From assembly GCA_028551475.1 (NCBI GenBank), contig CM052355.1, positions 11,768,129 through 11,832,128 of the forward strand: a DNA stretch of 64,000 bases, read 5' to 3'. The stretch is from Casuarina equisetifolia (lineage: Eukaryota; Streptophyta; Magnoliopsida; Fagales; Casuarinaceae). This document shows positions 47,901-60,760 of this stretch, in pieces. The notes beneath the pieces were generated by a model. That model was not told the origin of the DNA. It saw only the letters and a program-made list of their open reading frames with translations, and made no database searches. Numbering within the stretch: the first letter of the stretch is position 1; every line of letters begins with the position of its first letter. Both the position numbers and the translations under genes were made by a program.

Positions 47901-48375
47901 TTCCAGCAACTAGAAAACGAAATATACACAGAGACAAAAATTTATGATCCTTCCCAGGAAAATCGATGCCTGTGCAGCCCTGACTCTCACATGCAATACG
48001 CATCTAAGCCAAGATTAATTAATCATTGTTTCATTATTAATAAACTGATTGTCAAACACAGTGTCCTGCCCAAAATTTGAGACCTATTGGGAACAGAGAT
48101 GTATGTTGACGGTCTAAGAGGCCCTGATTATGATGCATCCAAGAAACTTACTGTGGAGAAATTGAGTTACATGCTTACTGTGTCCCATCAGGCAACCCCA
48201 CACTATCCACGAACCTGGCTTTGACGATAGAAATGTGGGGGAAAAGATTTAGATTTTATGAAATAGTTCTGGACGGTTTTTAGAGAAATATAATAATCAC
48301 AAAAAGTCAAGAAGCATTAAAGATGATAGATATTGGTTGAATTTAAATTAATATAATGAAAACTAAAAAAATTAT
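44982..48375. other. Spacer between tRNA-Gly and the ARM gene
   Basis: No gene was recognised. Short frames on both strands lack family signatures. The composition of parts (45400-47600) is less AT-rich than the other spacers, and it may be old transposon debris, but I cannot identify any domain. Confidence 0.4.
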
Positions 48376-48581
48376 GAGAAACTTGGAATATGATCAAATT
48401 TAGTGGCTCTATGCAATGATATCAATCTAATGAATATTAAAAACTTTATTTTGAGAAACTTAGAATATGATCAAATTTAGTGGCTCTATGCAATGATATC
48501 AATCTAATGAATATTAAAAACTTTATTTTGAGAAACTTAGAATATGGTCAAATTTAGTGGCGCCATGCAATGATCTCAAAC
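48376..48581 (+). repeat. Tandem repeat, 77-bp period, about 2.7 copies
   Basis: Copies start with GAGAAACTT at 48376, 48453 and 48530. The first two are nearly identical over the full 77 bp. The third carries several changes and breaks off near 48580. The array ends about 320 bp before the ARM gene's start codon. Confidence 0.95.
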
Positions 48582-48903
48582 CTAAATTTCAAGCTTTAAT
48601 AGTCAGATTAGCCACGAATATTATGGGCATCCAGTGCTCAAGCTTCCTTGTCTTAAATATCTGTCATGTTGTGCGAGTTTGACGTTGGCTAGGCCTGCTG
48701 TTCTGCATGTGCCTTGTGCTTTGTGTTTTTGCCCCAACAAAGGTCTTCCCCTTCTTTGTCCCACTGAACCATTAACTCTTCATAAAGAACAGAGATACAG
48801 AGAACTTCTCATACTAACCAAAAAAACCCAAGAACTCTTTTCTCAAACCCTGTCTCTCTTAATCTCTTTGGCTTTCCCTATGTGTCCCTCGCAAACTCCA
48901 AAG

Positions 48904-51744
48904 ATGTATACTTCTTCTTCTCCTTCCCCTAGTTGTTTGTTGCGCTACATAAACCTTCAGTTCTTTGCTCGAATTCGGCGATACCTACGATCGAAAGCGG
49001 ATCGCAAGCGACGCGGGACTTCAGATGGGTTTGATGTAGCGAGCATAAGTAGTGTTGATGAGGGAGTAGTACAGGTTATGAAGAGGGGGAGCGAGGATGA
49101 GTCGGCGGTGCTACAAAAGTCGGTGAAGAAGCTTCACTTTGGGAGCTGGGAAGAGAAGGAGACGGCAGCTCAGGAGATTGAGAAGTTAGCTAGAGAAGAC
49201 GACAAGATAAAGAAGTTGATGGCCGAGCTTGGGGTGATACCCGTGTTGGTAGCCATGGTGGCTTCCGAGGTGGCAGGTAGGCGGCGCGTGGCGGTGACGG
49301 CTTTGATCGAGCTTGCTAATGGAACTTACACGTGAGTTCTAATCCTTTCATCTCTCTCTCTCTCTCTCTCCCTGGTCTTTTTGCATTAAACTCTCTGTCT
49401 AATTGCCTGAAAATCAATTCCTAGAGTTTAGATGTTCAGCTTTCGATTAATATGATGCTTCTTAAAGAAGTTAAAAGAGTGCATCAGCACTTTCCTCTGG
49501 CCTTCAAATCATTCACCAGCATGCCTTCCAATTACCAGTGGAAATAACTTTCTGTATGCAAGGTGTAATTCATCTTCCGAACAAGGAAAATAAAAGGTAA
49601 GAAGGTATGAATTGAATTGGTCCAGCTTTGCTTTTTGGCTTTCAAAGAGTTAAGAGTCCAAGGATCAGTAGGGCCTAGTTTGGGGGCATGGGATTGCGCC
49701 AAAAGTAGGCTCCAATAAGATTTGTTTTTCTTGTTCTCCATTTTTTTCCCTGATTTTCTTAATGAAGACAGACTCATTTCCACATGGTTGGTGATTAACT
49801 TTACATCTCGCATTAGATTAGTGGGTATGGACACAGCAGTGCACCTTCCTTTTTGGCATTTTCTGTCAATTTCCCATTTTTTTAATTTTTGAGATTGAAG
49901 CCCAAGAGAAGACTCTTAGGGCACCGTCACCCTGCGCCGTTCACAGGAAAAGTGATGAGAGAATTCATTACCATCATGCTACTTGTCCCGGTGGATACGA
50001 TTTGGGAACTTTAAACCCAGATTTCCCATCTACTTTTAGTTAATGTTTCAGAGAATTAATGGACATGGATGCTTGAGAAGTTCGAAATGATGAGTGGGTC
50101 CTCATGCAGTGATAGTGGAAAGCCTGGATCTACGATGCTTCTTTCCTCATTGTTCTCTTTTCATTTTTCCTCTCTAATTTTCTGGCATGTGATTGGTTAT
50201 TTTCATAGTAAAGTTTCCCACGCATGTCCGACGTAAGGGATATGCTTACAGCAATACGTGCTTCCTAACGCATTTCATGGTTTCTAAGTATAAGCCTATT
50301 GTTCTCTACATTACCATCCGATGGGGATTATTTGTTTGAAAAATCGAAATTAAATGAGCAAAATGTGATCTTCAATCAGGAGGCTGTAAAGTGCGCCGAC
50401 TGTAGCCACCAAGTTCCACGGTGGTTGGAGGTTGGATGGGGAACAGTGTTGATTGAAGCGACATCTTGCTCTTTGGAAATACAAAAACTACAGGCTATCA
50501 AGACACAGCCTAGTGGTTCAGATTCCATATGATCTTTGTGCACTTAAAATACTTCCTTTGTTGACTTCCACTTCCCAATGGAGGTCTAGTCCCCGAATCT
50601 TACTGACTTCTCACCAGGTTGAAATTCTTTATCTAATTTGATTAGTCTCGCGAGCTGTAATTTCTACATGACAGGGAGCACCTCAATACTTTACTAATTT
50701 TCTTTGTAAGTCTTAAATAAAGTAATAGGCCATTATAGCTTGTTGTTGCTTCGGTTTAGGTACAAGTTCCAAGAGGGGGTAAGTCAGCTTCTGATTCTTA
50801 TTTTTCAACGTGGGTTCGAGAAGAGTTTGAAACGTTTGTGTGGTTTGTGTACCGAATTATTCTTGGTGAATAAGTCTTTGTCCTTTTCTCTCAGGAACAA
50901 GGCAATCATGGTGGAGGCAGGAATCTTATCCAAACTGCCAAAGAACATTGATGTTGTCGACGAACTAACGAGACGTGGACTGGCAGAATTGCTGCTGTCG
51001 TTGTCTACTCTTGCAAGTACACAAATTCCTCTTGCCTCTTCGGAGATGCTTCCATTTCTCACAAGCATTCTTGAATCAGGTTCAAGTGTTAAAATCAAAG
51101 AGTCATGTATAGGAACTTTGTACAACCTCTCCACAGTGTTAGACCATGCGGGATGTCTGGTCTCTAGTGGGGTGGTTAGCACCCTCTTGATGCTATCCTC
51201 AGTGAAAGAACTTTCAATGAAGGCCCTTGCAACGCTGGGGCACTTGGTGGGGACGTTAATGGGAAAGAAGGCAATGGAAAATAGTCCACTGGTGCCAGGG
51301 AGCTTGATAGAGATATTGGCATGGGAAGATAAACCCAAATGTCAAGAATTATCAGCTTACCTTTTAATGATTTTAGCTCACCAAAGCTCAAGCCAACGAG
51401 AAAAAATGTCCCGATCAGGGATAGTACCTGTGCTTCTTGAAGTGGCATTATTGGGTAGCCCTCTAGCCCAGAAGAGGGCACTGAAGCTCTTGCAATGGTT
51501 CAAAGATGAGCGGCAAGCAAATATGGGGCCTCATTCCGGGCCACAAACGGGAAGGATTGCAATGGGTTCACCTATAAATCGAAGGGAAAGCCAAGAAGGG
51601 AAGAAAATGATGAACAATTTGGTGAAGCAAAGTTTACATAGGAATATGGAAATGATAACGCAGCGAGCAAATGCTTCTGCAGGATCTCCGTCTAATATGA
51701 AAACTCTTGTGGTCAGCACAAGCTCCAAGAGCTTGCCTTACTGA
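48904..51744 (+). CDS. ARM-repeat protein (PUB-like without U-box)
   Basis: Exons 48904-49331 and 50895-51744 are joined across a 1563-bp GT/AG intron and encode 425 residues. The junction restores the family sequence [17 protein letters not shown], and the combined length is a multiple of three. Armadillo repeats run from about residue 75 to 355: a first pair before the intron ([24 protein letters not shown]), then [12 protein letters not shown]...[22 protein letters not shown] and [14 protein letters not shown]. The N-terminus is basic ([15 protein letters not shown]) and no U-box is present. The C-terminal 70 residues are basic and Ser-rich, likely disordered. Relatives in Arabidopsis are annotated only as ARM-superfamily proteins close to PUB45-type ligases. 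The ATG at 48904 has the better context; an in-frame ATG at 48880 would add eight residues. Confidence 0.88.
49351..49370 (+). repeat. (TC)n microsatellite
   Basis: Ten TC units starting 19 bases inside the ARM gene intron, next to its donor site. Confidence 0.9.
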
Positions 51745-52707
51745 AGATCTACGAGTCAGCAGACTTCAATTTTCAGGTTTTCATCAGAGGCGCTACTCGA
51801 CGTCATGATGTGAGTTATGCGTCGGAAGATGGACGTCATGAACTTGCCAAGGAGATGCCTTGACTTGTGCAGCTTGAATAAGACAATTGTACATCATGGC
51901 AAACAAAAGAGAGTATCTTGGTTTTGTTTCCTGTCAACATCTTGTTTAAAAGGCAATGAAGACCGAGATTCGAACCCATAGTTCAAAAGAAATTGGGACT
52001 CCTTCGGACTTGAAATGAAATGGAAAGAAAAGATACTGAAAAGAACATGTTTGTCGAGTTGTAAACTTTGGTTTCAAGAAATGGTTGATCTTCAGCTTTG
52101 GTCTACCGGACCTACATATAAAAACCGTTAGATGGCTATTCAATGAAGGTATAGCATAGGCTTACACAACTCAAAATTGAGATTTTGTATAAAACGTAAG
52201 TTTCTATAATCAGGCACTTGGAACTGGAAGTTGAGCCCACGAGGCCAGTTTGGTCTAAATAAACAACAATGCGTCGTCAGAGCAACTTAGACCTGGCATT
52301 TGTTGGCTCTAAACAAACACGATAAAACTACATTTTCCAAATGCACCCGCGGCAGGGCAGGATAAGGACACCATATTTTTCTTGTCTTCGTTAGCTGTAT
52401 AAGAGATTCAGAAGAATAAATAATAGTCTCTACATTTGTTACATCCAAAAGACGTCCACGGAATAGTGAACAATCAATATCCCAATTCTCAACCAAATAA
52501 CAAAAGCACAACAATTAAGTTCCTATTAACGATACTCAACAGATCAAAGAGCAAAAACTGCAATTCTAAAATAATTTTAAGAATTAAATCTAGATAAATT
52601 ATCAGTGACGACACCCTTACTTATCACAAAATTGTCTAAAAAATGAAAGTCTAAAAGCCCAGTAAAGTCGAGCAGGTTCCCGCAGATTTGACTGACATGC
52701 ACGCCAG
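51745..52707. other. Spacer between convergent ARM and LCB1 genes
   Basis: The two genes converge here, so the span holds both 3' UTRs. No other feature was recognised. Confidence 0.5.
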
Positions 52708-55700
52708 TTAACTCTTTAACACCACTGCTGCAGCTCTCTTCAATGATTCAGATGCCCTCTGCAAATCGGATTCCGAATGACCAGCAGAAACAAACAATCT
52801 AATTCCAATGGGCAAACGACATTTATCAAGTGTTGATCTTTTGGATGCCACTACGAATACCGAGTCTTCCTCCAAAACCTGCTCATTCAACAGTAGGCAT
52901 CAGACATAACAGAAAAAAGATTTGACTAAACTGTCAATAGGAACTGGATAACAATCTTCTTACACGATCAGCAATCTCTTGAAGAAGATTAAGGTCAGCT
53001 TTCATAGAACCGGCTGACTTCTCTAATTTGAGAAAAACAATGGGTGATTCTGCATTACTTGCAAACACAAGGCCCCGAATATCTGACAATCCTGCAGTCC
53101 CAAGCATTTCAGACCGAAAAAGCATTAAATGCAGCTTTGGCAAGCATGTAATTTTGTTTTTGGTTGATTTTGCTATGGCATATATATACATAACAAAAAA
53201 AAAAATCGCTTTTAATGGATTAAAAAAATACTGTGTTTTATGCAGAGAAATGTATCCAATACATAAGCAAATATTCAAAAGGGTATAACAGAACCGTACA
53301 TCCATAAAAATAGTACATACGGCCACACCAAGAGATAGCCTTTACAGCCCTAATGCCACCCATTATAAGGAGTGTATCTAGTCTGACAGTTTTTTTCATT
53401 CCAGCGGTAATGTCCTACCTATGGGTGTTACATGTGCTATGTTTCAACAGAAGGATACGAGGTGTTGGCTAATTCATTACTGAACTAAGAATCCTTCAGC
53501 ATTGATATGAGATATTTTTATTGTTCCCAAATATATTGAACCTCATTTAGCGGTAAAACTGAACCAACCTTTCCATAATAGAGCAACGTTTTCCTTTAGT
53601 TTCTTTAACAGAGCAGGATTTTCCTCCAGGACATCAATAGCAGTTACTGCAGCACTGGCAAGATATGGAGGCAACGAAGCAGAGAAAACATATCCAGAAC
53701 TGCTCAATCGCTGCCAAAAGTAAGCACAAATTGAGACACTAGTAACTAAAGGCTAGAAAAATAAATGAGAATTACCATCTATCACCTAAATTGCGCATTA
53801 CTGTATATTAGCATACGCATCTTTTCTTGTGAAAACTTCCATCCAGCAACACACTAGTTCATTTACAAAAACCTCATTTTAATGATGTACAATTTGCATA
53901 CTTGGTGATCAATGACCCTAGCACTTCCAGTGCAGAATCCTCCTTCTGTGGCTAATGCATGTCCCATTGCAGCAGTTATGATATCTATCTTCTCAACCTG
54001 CAATATCAGACCACCATCAACCTCAGTAACAATCAGGACAATTCATTTTTTATTTTTATTTTTTTGGGGGGGGGAAAGTAGGTGTTGGTTAACCTTTCAA
54101 AACATACCGGAACCCCATAATACTGAGTGAGACCTCTTCCAGAACTGCCAAGCACACCAAATGAGTTGCTCTCATCCAACAAAACACGAAATCGGTATTT
54201 CTCCTTTAATGTAATGATTTCATCTAAGGGAGCTATTTGTCCAGAATTCTGTAAATTTTGCAATCAGGATTCGAGTCATGCAAAGAGAAAAGGCAGTGGC
54301 ATATGTAGCAAAGTGGATTAGAAAGCAAAGGATAAACAATTATACATTAGTAAAAACACTTTTGAGTGAGAGCCACTAATACATGAGCTTATAACACAAA
54401 CAATCATATCACAGCAACATAAATAAGAATGATGAACATATAACATTTAGGCTTTGAGGATAATTTAAAAGATGAATTTTGTTTTATTTAATTCTCGCTG
54501 GAACAGAAGAAGAATGGCAAACAAGCCAATTAGAAAGATTGTATAATTTAAAAATAAACTCTATCAATTTACTATTGCCCAATTTTCCCTCTAATGCCAG
54601 AATTGATACCATTCATGGAGAAACTAACATCTTCTGTAACATGCAACTGTAAAGCCAATGCATCAAGGCGTCTCCTATGTTAGTTCAAAAGTCTAAGGAT
54701 GAGAACAATTATAGTGTGAAATATACAAAAAAGACAGGAAAAAGTTTAACAGGCATAATGCACAAGAAGTTTACCTGGTATACAGCCTCAACAACAATGT
54801 AGCGCCTCAATTTCTTGGCCCGTTCATTTTCTGCTGTGACTTTCTCCAGTGTATTTCTTAGAGATTCCATATCATTGTGCTTAAAATACACAATTGTGCT
54901 TCTAGAAAGATGAAGGCCATTTTGTATTCCCCAGTGTACTCCCTCATCCCTGAAATAAACAATTAGAACCATCTCAAGAAAAAGTAAAGCATTTACAGCA
55001 AAAGTAAGACCCAAGCAGGATTGATGTTACAAGCAGCTATAGGGGACTACAAAGACTCGAAAGAAGTTCCAATCATATCCTTACACCAGCAAAATAAGAT
55101 CAAACAATGGTCACATTTGAGATTTCCTATTTTGAAAATTGTATTTGCCTACTAATCATTCTAACTAGCAACCATAGCTACGAGCTTAAGATAGACAACA
55201 TCCTTTGTTGGAACGTTTCCTTAAGGGAGGGAGTGAAAAATTCGGGGGGATTATGAAGAGTATCATATACCCTGAAGGTCTCCTATCAATTCCGTCAAAT
55301 TGGGGGAGTTTGAAAAGAGGTGAGATCAGTGTAATGAAAAGCGAAACTTAGAGACTCACTGTCTCAAATTTCTTTATTATTATTATTAACTTTTTTTTTT
55401 TTAAACCTGAATTAGCACCAACACTTTTGCCACCCCATTCCACCACAACTCATTGCCACACTCTTCTACGACATCCATTCCATCAAAAGCATCTTCACCA
55501 ACTATGTTGCATCTTCGTCCAACCAGCACAAAGAAAAGCATCTTCTTATCACTCATGCAAGCACCACAATTTCTTTAACTTTTTTTTTTTTTTTGGAGGG
55601 GGAAACACAAGGAAATGAATTCAAAAGGAGCCTAACTTCCACAAAAAAACTAGCAATAATTAGATTGTCAAGGATTGTGTATACTCACACCACAATAATA

Positions 55701-58028
55701 TCTCCTTTCTTGGCAAAAGCTGGAATTGAACTGAACATGGTGGAAAGTCCATATGAATAGAGAATTGAATCAGGGGTTCCCAAAAACTTTGCTATTCTGG
55801 CCTCACAGTCAAGGTGTACATCTAGTAAGAAGGGAAAATATAAAATAATGGTCAAAAGAAAAAATGTCTACCCCGTGAAAATCTGGGGCACAAATTTCAG
55901 GGGCGCCAGGAAAGAAGTGTCAAAACTAACTCTTACCAATTGTTCCGTAGAAACCACGGGGACCACATGATCCAACACCATATTTCTCCAATGCAGAAGT
56001 ACATGATTCCTGAGGTAATATTTTTTTATAAATGCCATATCCAAAAAAAGAAATTATCACGTAAGAAAAAACAATTATATAATAGGAACTGAATTTCCTC
56101 ACAAGCAACTTCTTGTGCCCTATCAATCCAAGATAATTTGCTGAAGCAAAATTGACGACTTCTTTGCCATTGACTACTGTATGTGGGCCTGCAGCGCTGC
56201 CAGAAGAAAAAGATGAAGTTATAAGCCATGAATACCTTAAGGCTTTTCTTCAACTCTAATGCTTTTTATTCAGATTTTTGATTATGAAAATTAATATAAG
56301 TTCATAGACACAATAATGTCTCTATACAACTCAAAAATTCTAAGCATACAATGACTTAGGTAAATAGACCAATAAAAAATCTCCCCACAAATGGAGAACG
56401 CAAAGGCTGCTAGAGAAAAGGGGGGTTTGTGAGAATTTATTTGGAGGAACCATAAGCGCTAAACTAACAATTGGAAAAAAAAAAAAAAGTCTCTTACAGT
56501 AGAATGCAAAAATAAGAAAAGAGATTTATGGGTAAAAGCATTACTCTCACAAGGATTACAACTATTTTCACCTTTCCAACACTGGAGGTTCACTCTGCAT
56601 CTCTTCTGTGAGAGGAGGAATAAGTGGTTCTGGAACCCATTCACCACATAGCTCATCTATTTCCTATAAACATAAGGCACAGTTTTCCTCAGTGCTTGTT
56701 TAAGAAAGCATGACATACATAAGCCTAGGTGATGACAAAAATAATAGAATACAAAAGCATATATCACCATTGAAAACTACTATATACCAAAGGCAAATAA
56801 TCAGATGGAACTTTGTGACTAATGACTAAATGTTATATGCTAGAACGTCAGCAGAGCAAAATCTGAATTTTTTACCGGCAATTTTTGAGTTTGAAACCTA
56901 CACAATTCAAAATTACACTCAGGCCATTGTTCCCTGGGTGAAATAGACTTACAGAAAGGAACCAGAGATGAATATATTTAGTTGACATTGGGAATGTGAT
57001 AACTAATTTGAGACTTGTTTTGCGTTCAGCTTTCACCATGATTTTAGATTCCAACATAATTCAAAATTCAGCCTTATGTCTATTTTCTTATATGTCAGGT
57101 TTGCATATGCATTTAACTCTTTTTGGGAAATTCTCACACAAACTTAAACTAATTTGAGATTATTACCTTTTTCAATTGGTATATCTCGAATTCAGTAACT
57201 GGAGAAAGAGTCCAGGGGCAGAAAATGTTAAAAAGAACATTCCTGGTTCAAAAATTTACTAGCACTAAGCAGCAATAGAACCGTTGTTTCTAATGGCTGT
57301 GAAAAATGGGAATAACCCACAGCATTAAGAGCAAAAATGGAATAAACCCACTATGCACCATTAAACAGAAGTTTTTTTCTTTTTCTTTTTCTTTTTCTTT
57401 TTTGAGGCTCCAAGAAAGGTTCCAGACACCAGGGGCGACTAAAGTGTGTTTTGTCAACATTATTAGGAAGAAGTGTTCCACGTATTGTGAGCAAAAATGT
57501 TCTAATTACCAAGACTTCTTTTTGAAGAGTATGATCAGCTTTTTTAAGCTAATACAAAAGGGTTTTGATCTCAACTTCAAAGTATATGCCATTAGTGTCA
57601 TTTCTCATCAACTCTCCAAATCTCTTAACTTTAATATGTTAAAGAAATACTTAAGCAGTTCAAGTCAAAACTGACCAATAAGAGAATCCTATCAGCCAAG
57701 ATAAGAAGTATACATTCGAACAATCACACAAACCTTGTTTGTTAAAGGCCTTTTAGGGGGCTTGTAACTTTTCTGGGAGAGTAGGAAAAGGATGACCACC
57801 AAAAGAAGAACTTCCACAAATAGATGGCCTTCAAAGAGGAGATCAGCGTAAACAGTTAAACAAACTATTATTGGGCAGAAGAGGACAAAGAAGCTGTCAG
57901 CTTTTAAGGTTTAAGGGGTTACCGCCTATTTGCACTCCAAAGACAACAGCTCTAGCCGAAGGAGCATCTAAGGCCATAGTCACCCAATCTATAGTAGTAT
58001 TTACTATACTCATAACAGCTGATGCCAT
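52708..58028 (-). CDS. LCB1: LCB1, serine palmitoyltransferase subunit 1
   Basis: Twelve exons on the minus strand: 58028-57923, 57828-57734, 56663-56572, 56196-56103, 56009-55937, 55821-55689, 54949-54775, 54248-54108, 53997-53902, 53710-53569, 53091-52964, 52878-52708. They total 1446 bp (481 residues) with every junction in phase and GT/AG introns. LCB1 pairs with LCB2 in the ER membrane to join serine and palmitoyl-CoA, the first step of sphingolipid synthesis. Exon 2 holds the single membrane helix ([13 protein letters not shown]). The aminotransferase-fold body includes [50 protein letters not shown] and [16 protein letters not shown]; in LCB2 the last region carries the PLP-binding Lys, which LCB1 lacks. 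The Cys of the CGPRG motif corresponds to the residue altered in human SPTLC1 neuropathy. No disruption was seen. Confidence 0.96.
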
Positions 58029-59488
58029 TGCCCAGGATATCCTGATTTCTGGCCCCAAAGAAGCTTCAAACAGCAATCAAGGATTATGGTACTCACTTCT
58101 TGTAACACCAATGTCTTGACGCACTCCACCAAATAGAAGTCCTAGAGACCAGGATCACGCATGTAGTTATGGTTGCATCTCAGTTAATACAATAGAAAAA
58201 AAAATACTATAATAAAAAAAATTATAAGCAGAAAAATAAGGAAAGTAGTTTGATGGAATATACATCAAATACTACATAGGAGGCCTGTGGCATATACATC
58301 ACTTTACATTTGAATAGAAGCAAAGTCACTTATGGTAGAGAACCACATCTCTTATCATCAAAGTGATCACCAAGAACTAGCAAATGTAGGCAACATGCTG
58401 TGTGGTTAAAATCAAATTTCAAACTGTTCCACTCCTTCTCCACATTCCATATTTCATCCCTTTATCATGAGCCAACATTAGTCAAATATAGAGAAGACAT
58501 ACATAGTTAAATGATTAATTATTCGTACTATACTCCACCTGTTCTTGTAGTTTCCTTAGAGCATTCCATCATGTTGTATGAGCCCTCCATAATTTCAAAC
58601 TCTCTAGCTTTTTAATTCAATTCTTCCACTCTGTTTTTCTATTTGTGAGCCTTTTTCTTTTGCATGGCCAGCATTTAATTTCACATCACTTGTAAGTGGG
58701 TCCACATCTTTTGTTTTTGTTTGGCTCACATTAGCTGCTTGTCAAGCTTTACATTGGTTTAGCGCCATCATGTTACATTTTTTTAGGGCCTTGAGATTGA
58801 CACATCTTGTTTTCTTCCTCAGACTCTTTTCCCTTTTTGGAAACAACTTTCAACATGTATTCTCCTGAAAAGAGTAAATTTCAATACCACTATGTTTTCT
58901 TCTCTCCTTTCTTTTCACAATCATCATCATCAATACAAACTCCCCTTTTTCTTCTTTTTTTTTTTCCAACTTCTGTAGATCCATTTCAATGGACCATAGT
59001 CGTACTTCCATAAAGGGTACTTATCAATTATGGACTATGGAAAAGACCATACTGCAGGAAATCCTTCTCTCTTGGCCAAATTGACATTGCTTCCATTCCA
59101 CTGTGGGGGCCATCTTGCAGCTAGCCAGATCGAGTGGCTAGCTGAGCTGCCACACAAATCTGATACCCACCAAAGTAGCTGGCACCCAGATTAAAGCCTG
59201 GTGCTACAGATGCTACACATATATAATGCGCTAGACACTAGATGCAATTTTCGTTTAGAAGAAGATATTCTTTATATGGTTCCTTTTTTCTTTTTCTTTC
59301 TTTAGCTAGTTTTCAGACTTGTTACCAAGCATATTTTTAAGAAAACAAATATCAAAAATAATTTTCTAATGGAAGTTTTTCATTTAGGAAACAGAAAGTA
59401 GAAACATACATCCACAACGGACAACATCTAAATTTGTTCAAATAATTACTATGTTTAACTGTTTTTCAGGTTTGAAAACCCGAAAAAA

Positions 59489-59585
59489 GTTTTGGGAAAT
59501 TTTATGAACAAGATCAAAACAAGATCAAATCATATAACCTCGTTCTTGTTCTTGTTTTGACTCTAGTTCATAAAATTTCCCAAGA
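59489..59585. repeat. Short foldback (arms about 40 bp)
   Basis: 59489-59528 pairs with 59544-59585: GGGAAATTTTATGAAC on the left with GTTCATAAAATTTCCC on the right, and a TCAAAACAAGA block with TCTTGTTTTGA-like sequence. The loop is about 15 bases. Confidence 0.88.
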
Positions 59586-60434
59586 CTTTGCCCCTTCAAA
59601 ACTTCACTTTGACAGGAGCTCCTTAATTAGCCCACAGTAGTTGGGATTGGTGGTTTCCGTAAACCTCAACTATTGTACTCATGCAAATTCCATTATTTCT
59701 GATAGAAGACAATGTAACGGAAATCCCTAAACATATACCAATGCAGTGAGGGAAATCCAAGTAATTTGGAGTTGTTCAATATTTCTCACGCGTAAGAAAT
59801 TTTTACTCCCATGTCCATCAACCTTACTCCCAAATCACATCAATGAGCACGCAATTCTCAATCCAAAATCCCCTTCACATGTCTATTTTGTGACTCAACC
59901 ACAAACACATATGGCATACTGAAACATTCAAACCATTTGAATTGATCCAAAAACGTTACAGTTATGTATCATCCGCCTTACTCATCGAGGTAAAGAAGCA
60001 GTATTCGACTAACCATACTCAACAGATCCAGAGAGATGAGGTACCTGAATCGAACGAAAATGGAGTAGATGAGAAAATACAATATTGAGTCTGCGAATAG
60101 ACGAAAGTCCGTTCCTCGAAATTGGAATATGAGAGATGATGAAAGCTCAGATGTAGTGCCTGATTGAGCTCAGAGTTGACTGTGAGGTAGTTACAGAAGA
60201 CCTGAACACACAAAGTCGATAGATCGAAATTAATCGAATTTGGCCCAAGACTCAAGCGAAACTCGCAAATACTTCCAACCAATCAGCTTGGAAACCATAT
60301 AATTCAGAATAGAAATAGAAACTAAAAGCTCTGAAACTGGCCGCTTCTCAACGCGAATATTGAAAAATAAAGATTGACCGCAATCCAAATTCAAAAATAA
60401 ATAAATAAATAAATAAAATGAAAATCTCAATGAA

Positions 60435-60459
60435 AGAGAGAGAGAGAGAGAGAGAGAGA
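60435..60459 (+). repeat. (GA)n microsatellite
   Basis: About twelve GA units in the putative LCB1 promoter or leader. On the gene's strand this is a CT repeat, common in plant 5' leaders. Confidence 0.9.
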
Positions 60460-60760
60460 AGAAGAAAAAAAGGAAGGAATCCACAAGGATGGAGCTAGAG
60501 AGAGAGCTTGTGAGATGTCAATTCTTACATGATCCGCGTGTGGAGAGAGATCTAGATTCGCAGGCAGACGAAGGAACAATTATGCATAAATGAATAGAGA
60601 GATTTGGAGAGAAAGGAAGCAAGGAAGACTTTGCGTGGATTTGAAGGGCCAGAGGGATGGACACGAGGACTGGGGAAATCAGGGGAGACGATGGACTGTT
60701 GTGGACGACCGAGGAACCGTTCCCACCTCCTTTCATCTCTTTTCTTATGATTCATAATAA

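Larger units (their letters stand above)
58029..60760. other. LCB1 upstream region (promoter and possible 5' UTR intron)
   Basis: No protein gene was recognised. A more GC-rich, purine/pyrimidine-biased stretch at about 60000-60750 may hold the promoter and first non-coding exon of LCB1, with 58030-60000 as a leader intron; this is inference only. A (TTTA)n-type run (on the minus strand) lies near 60396-60418. Confidence 0.4.

Noticed and set aside
50805..51338. A 177-codon minus-strand frame
   Set aside because: It is the shadow of the ARM-repeat exon 2 on the other strand.
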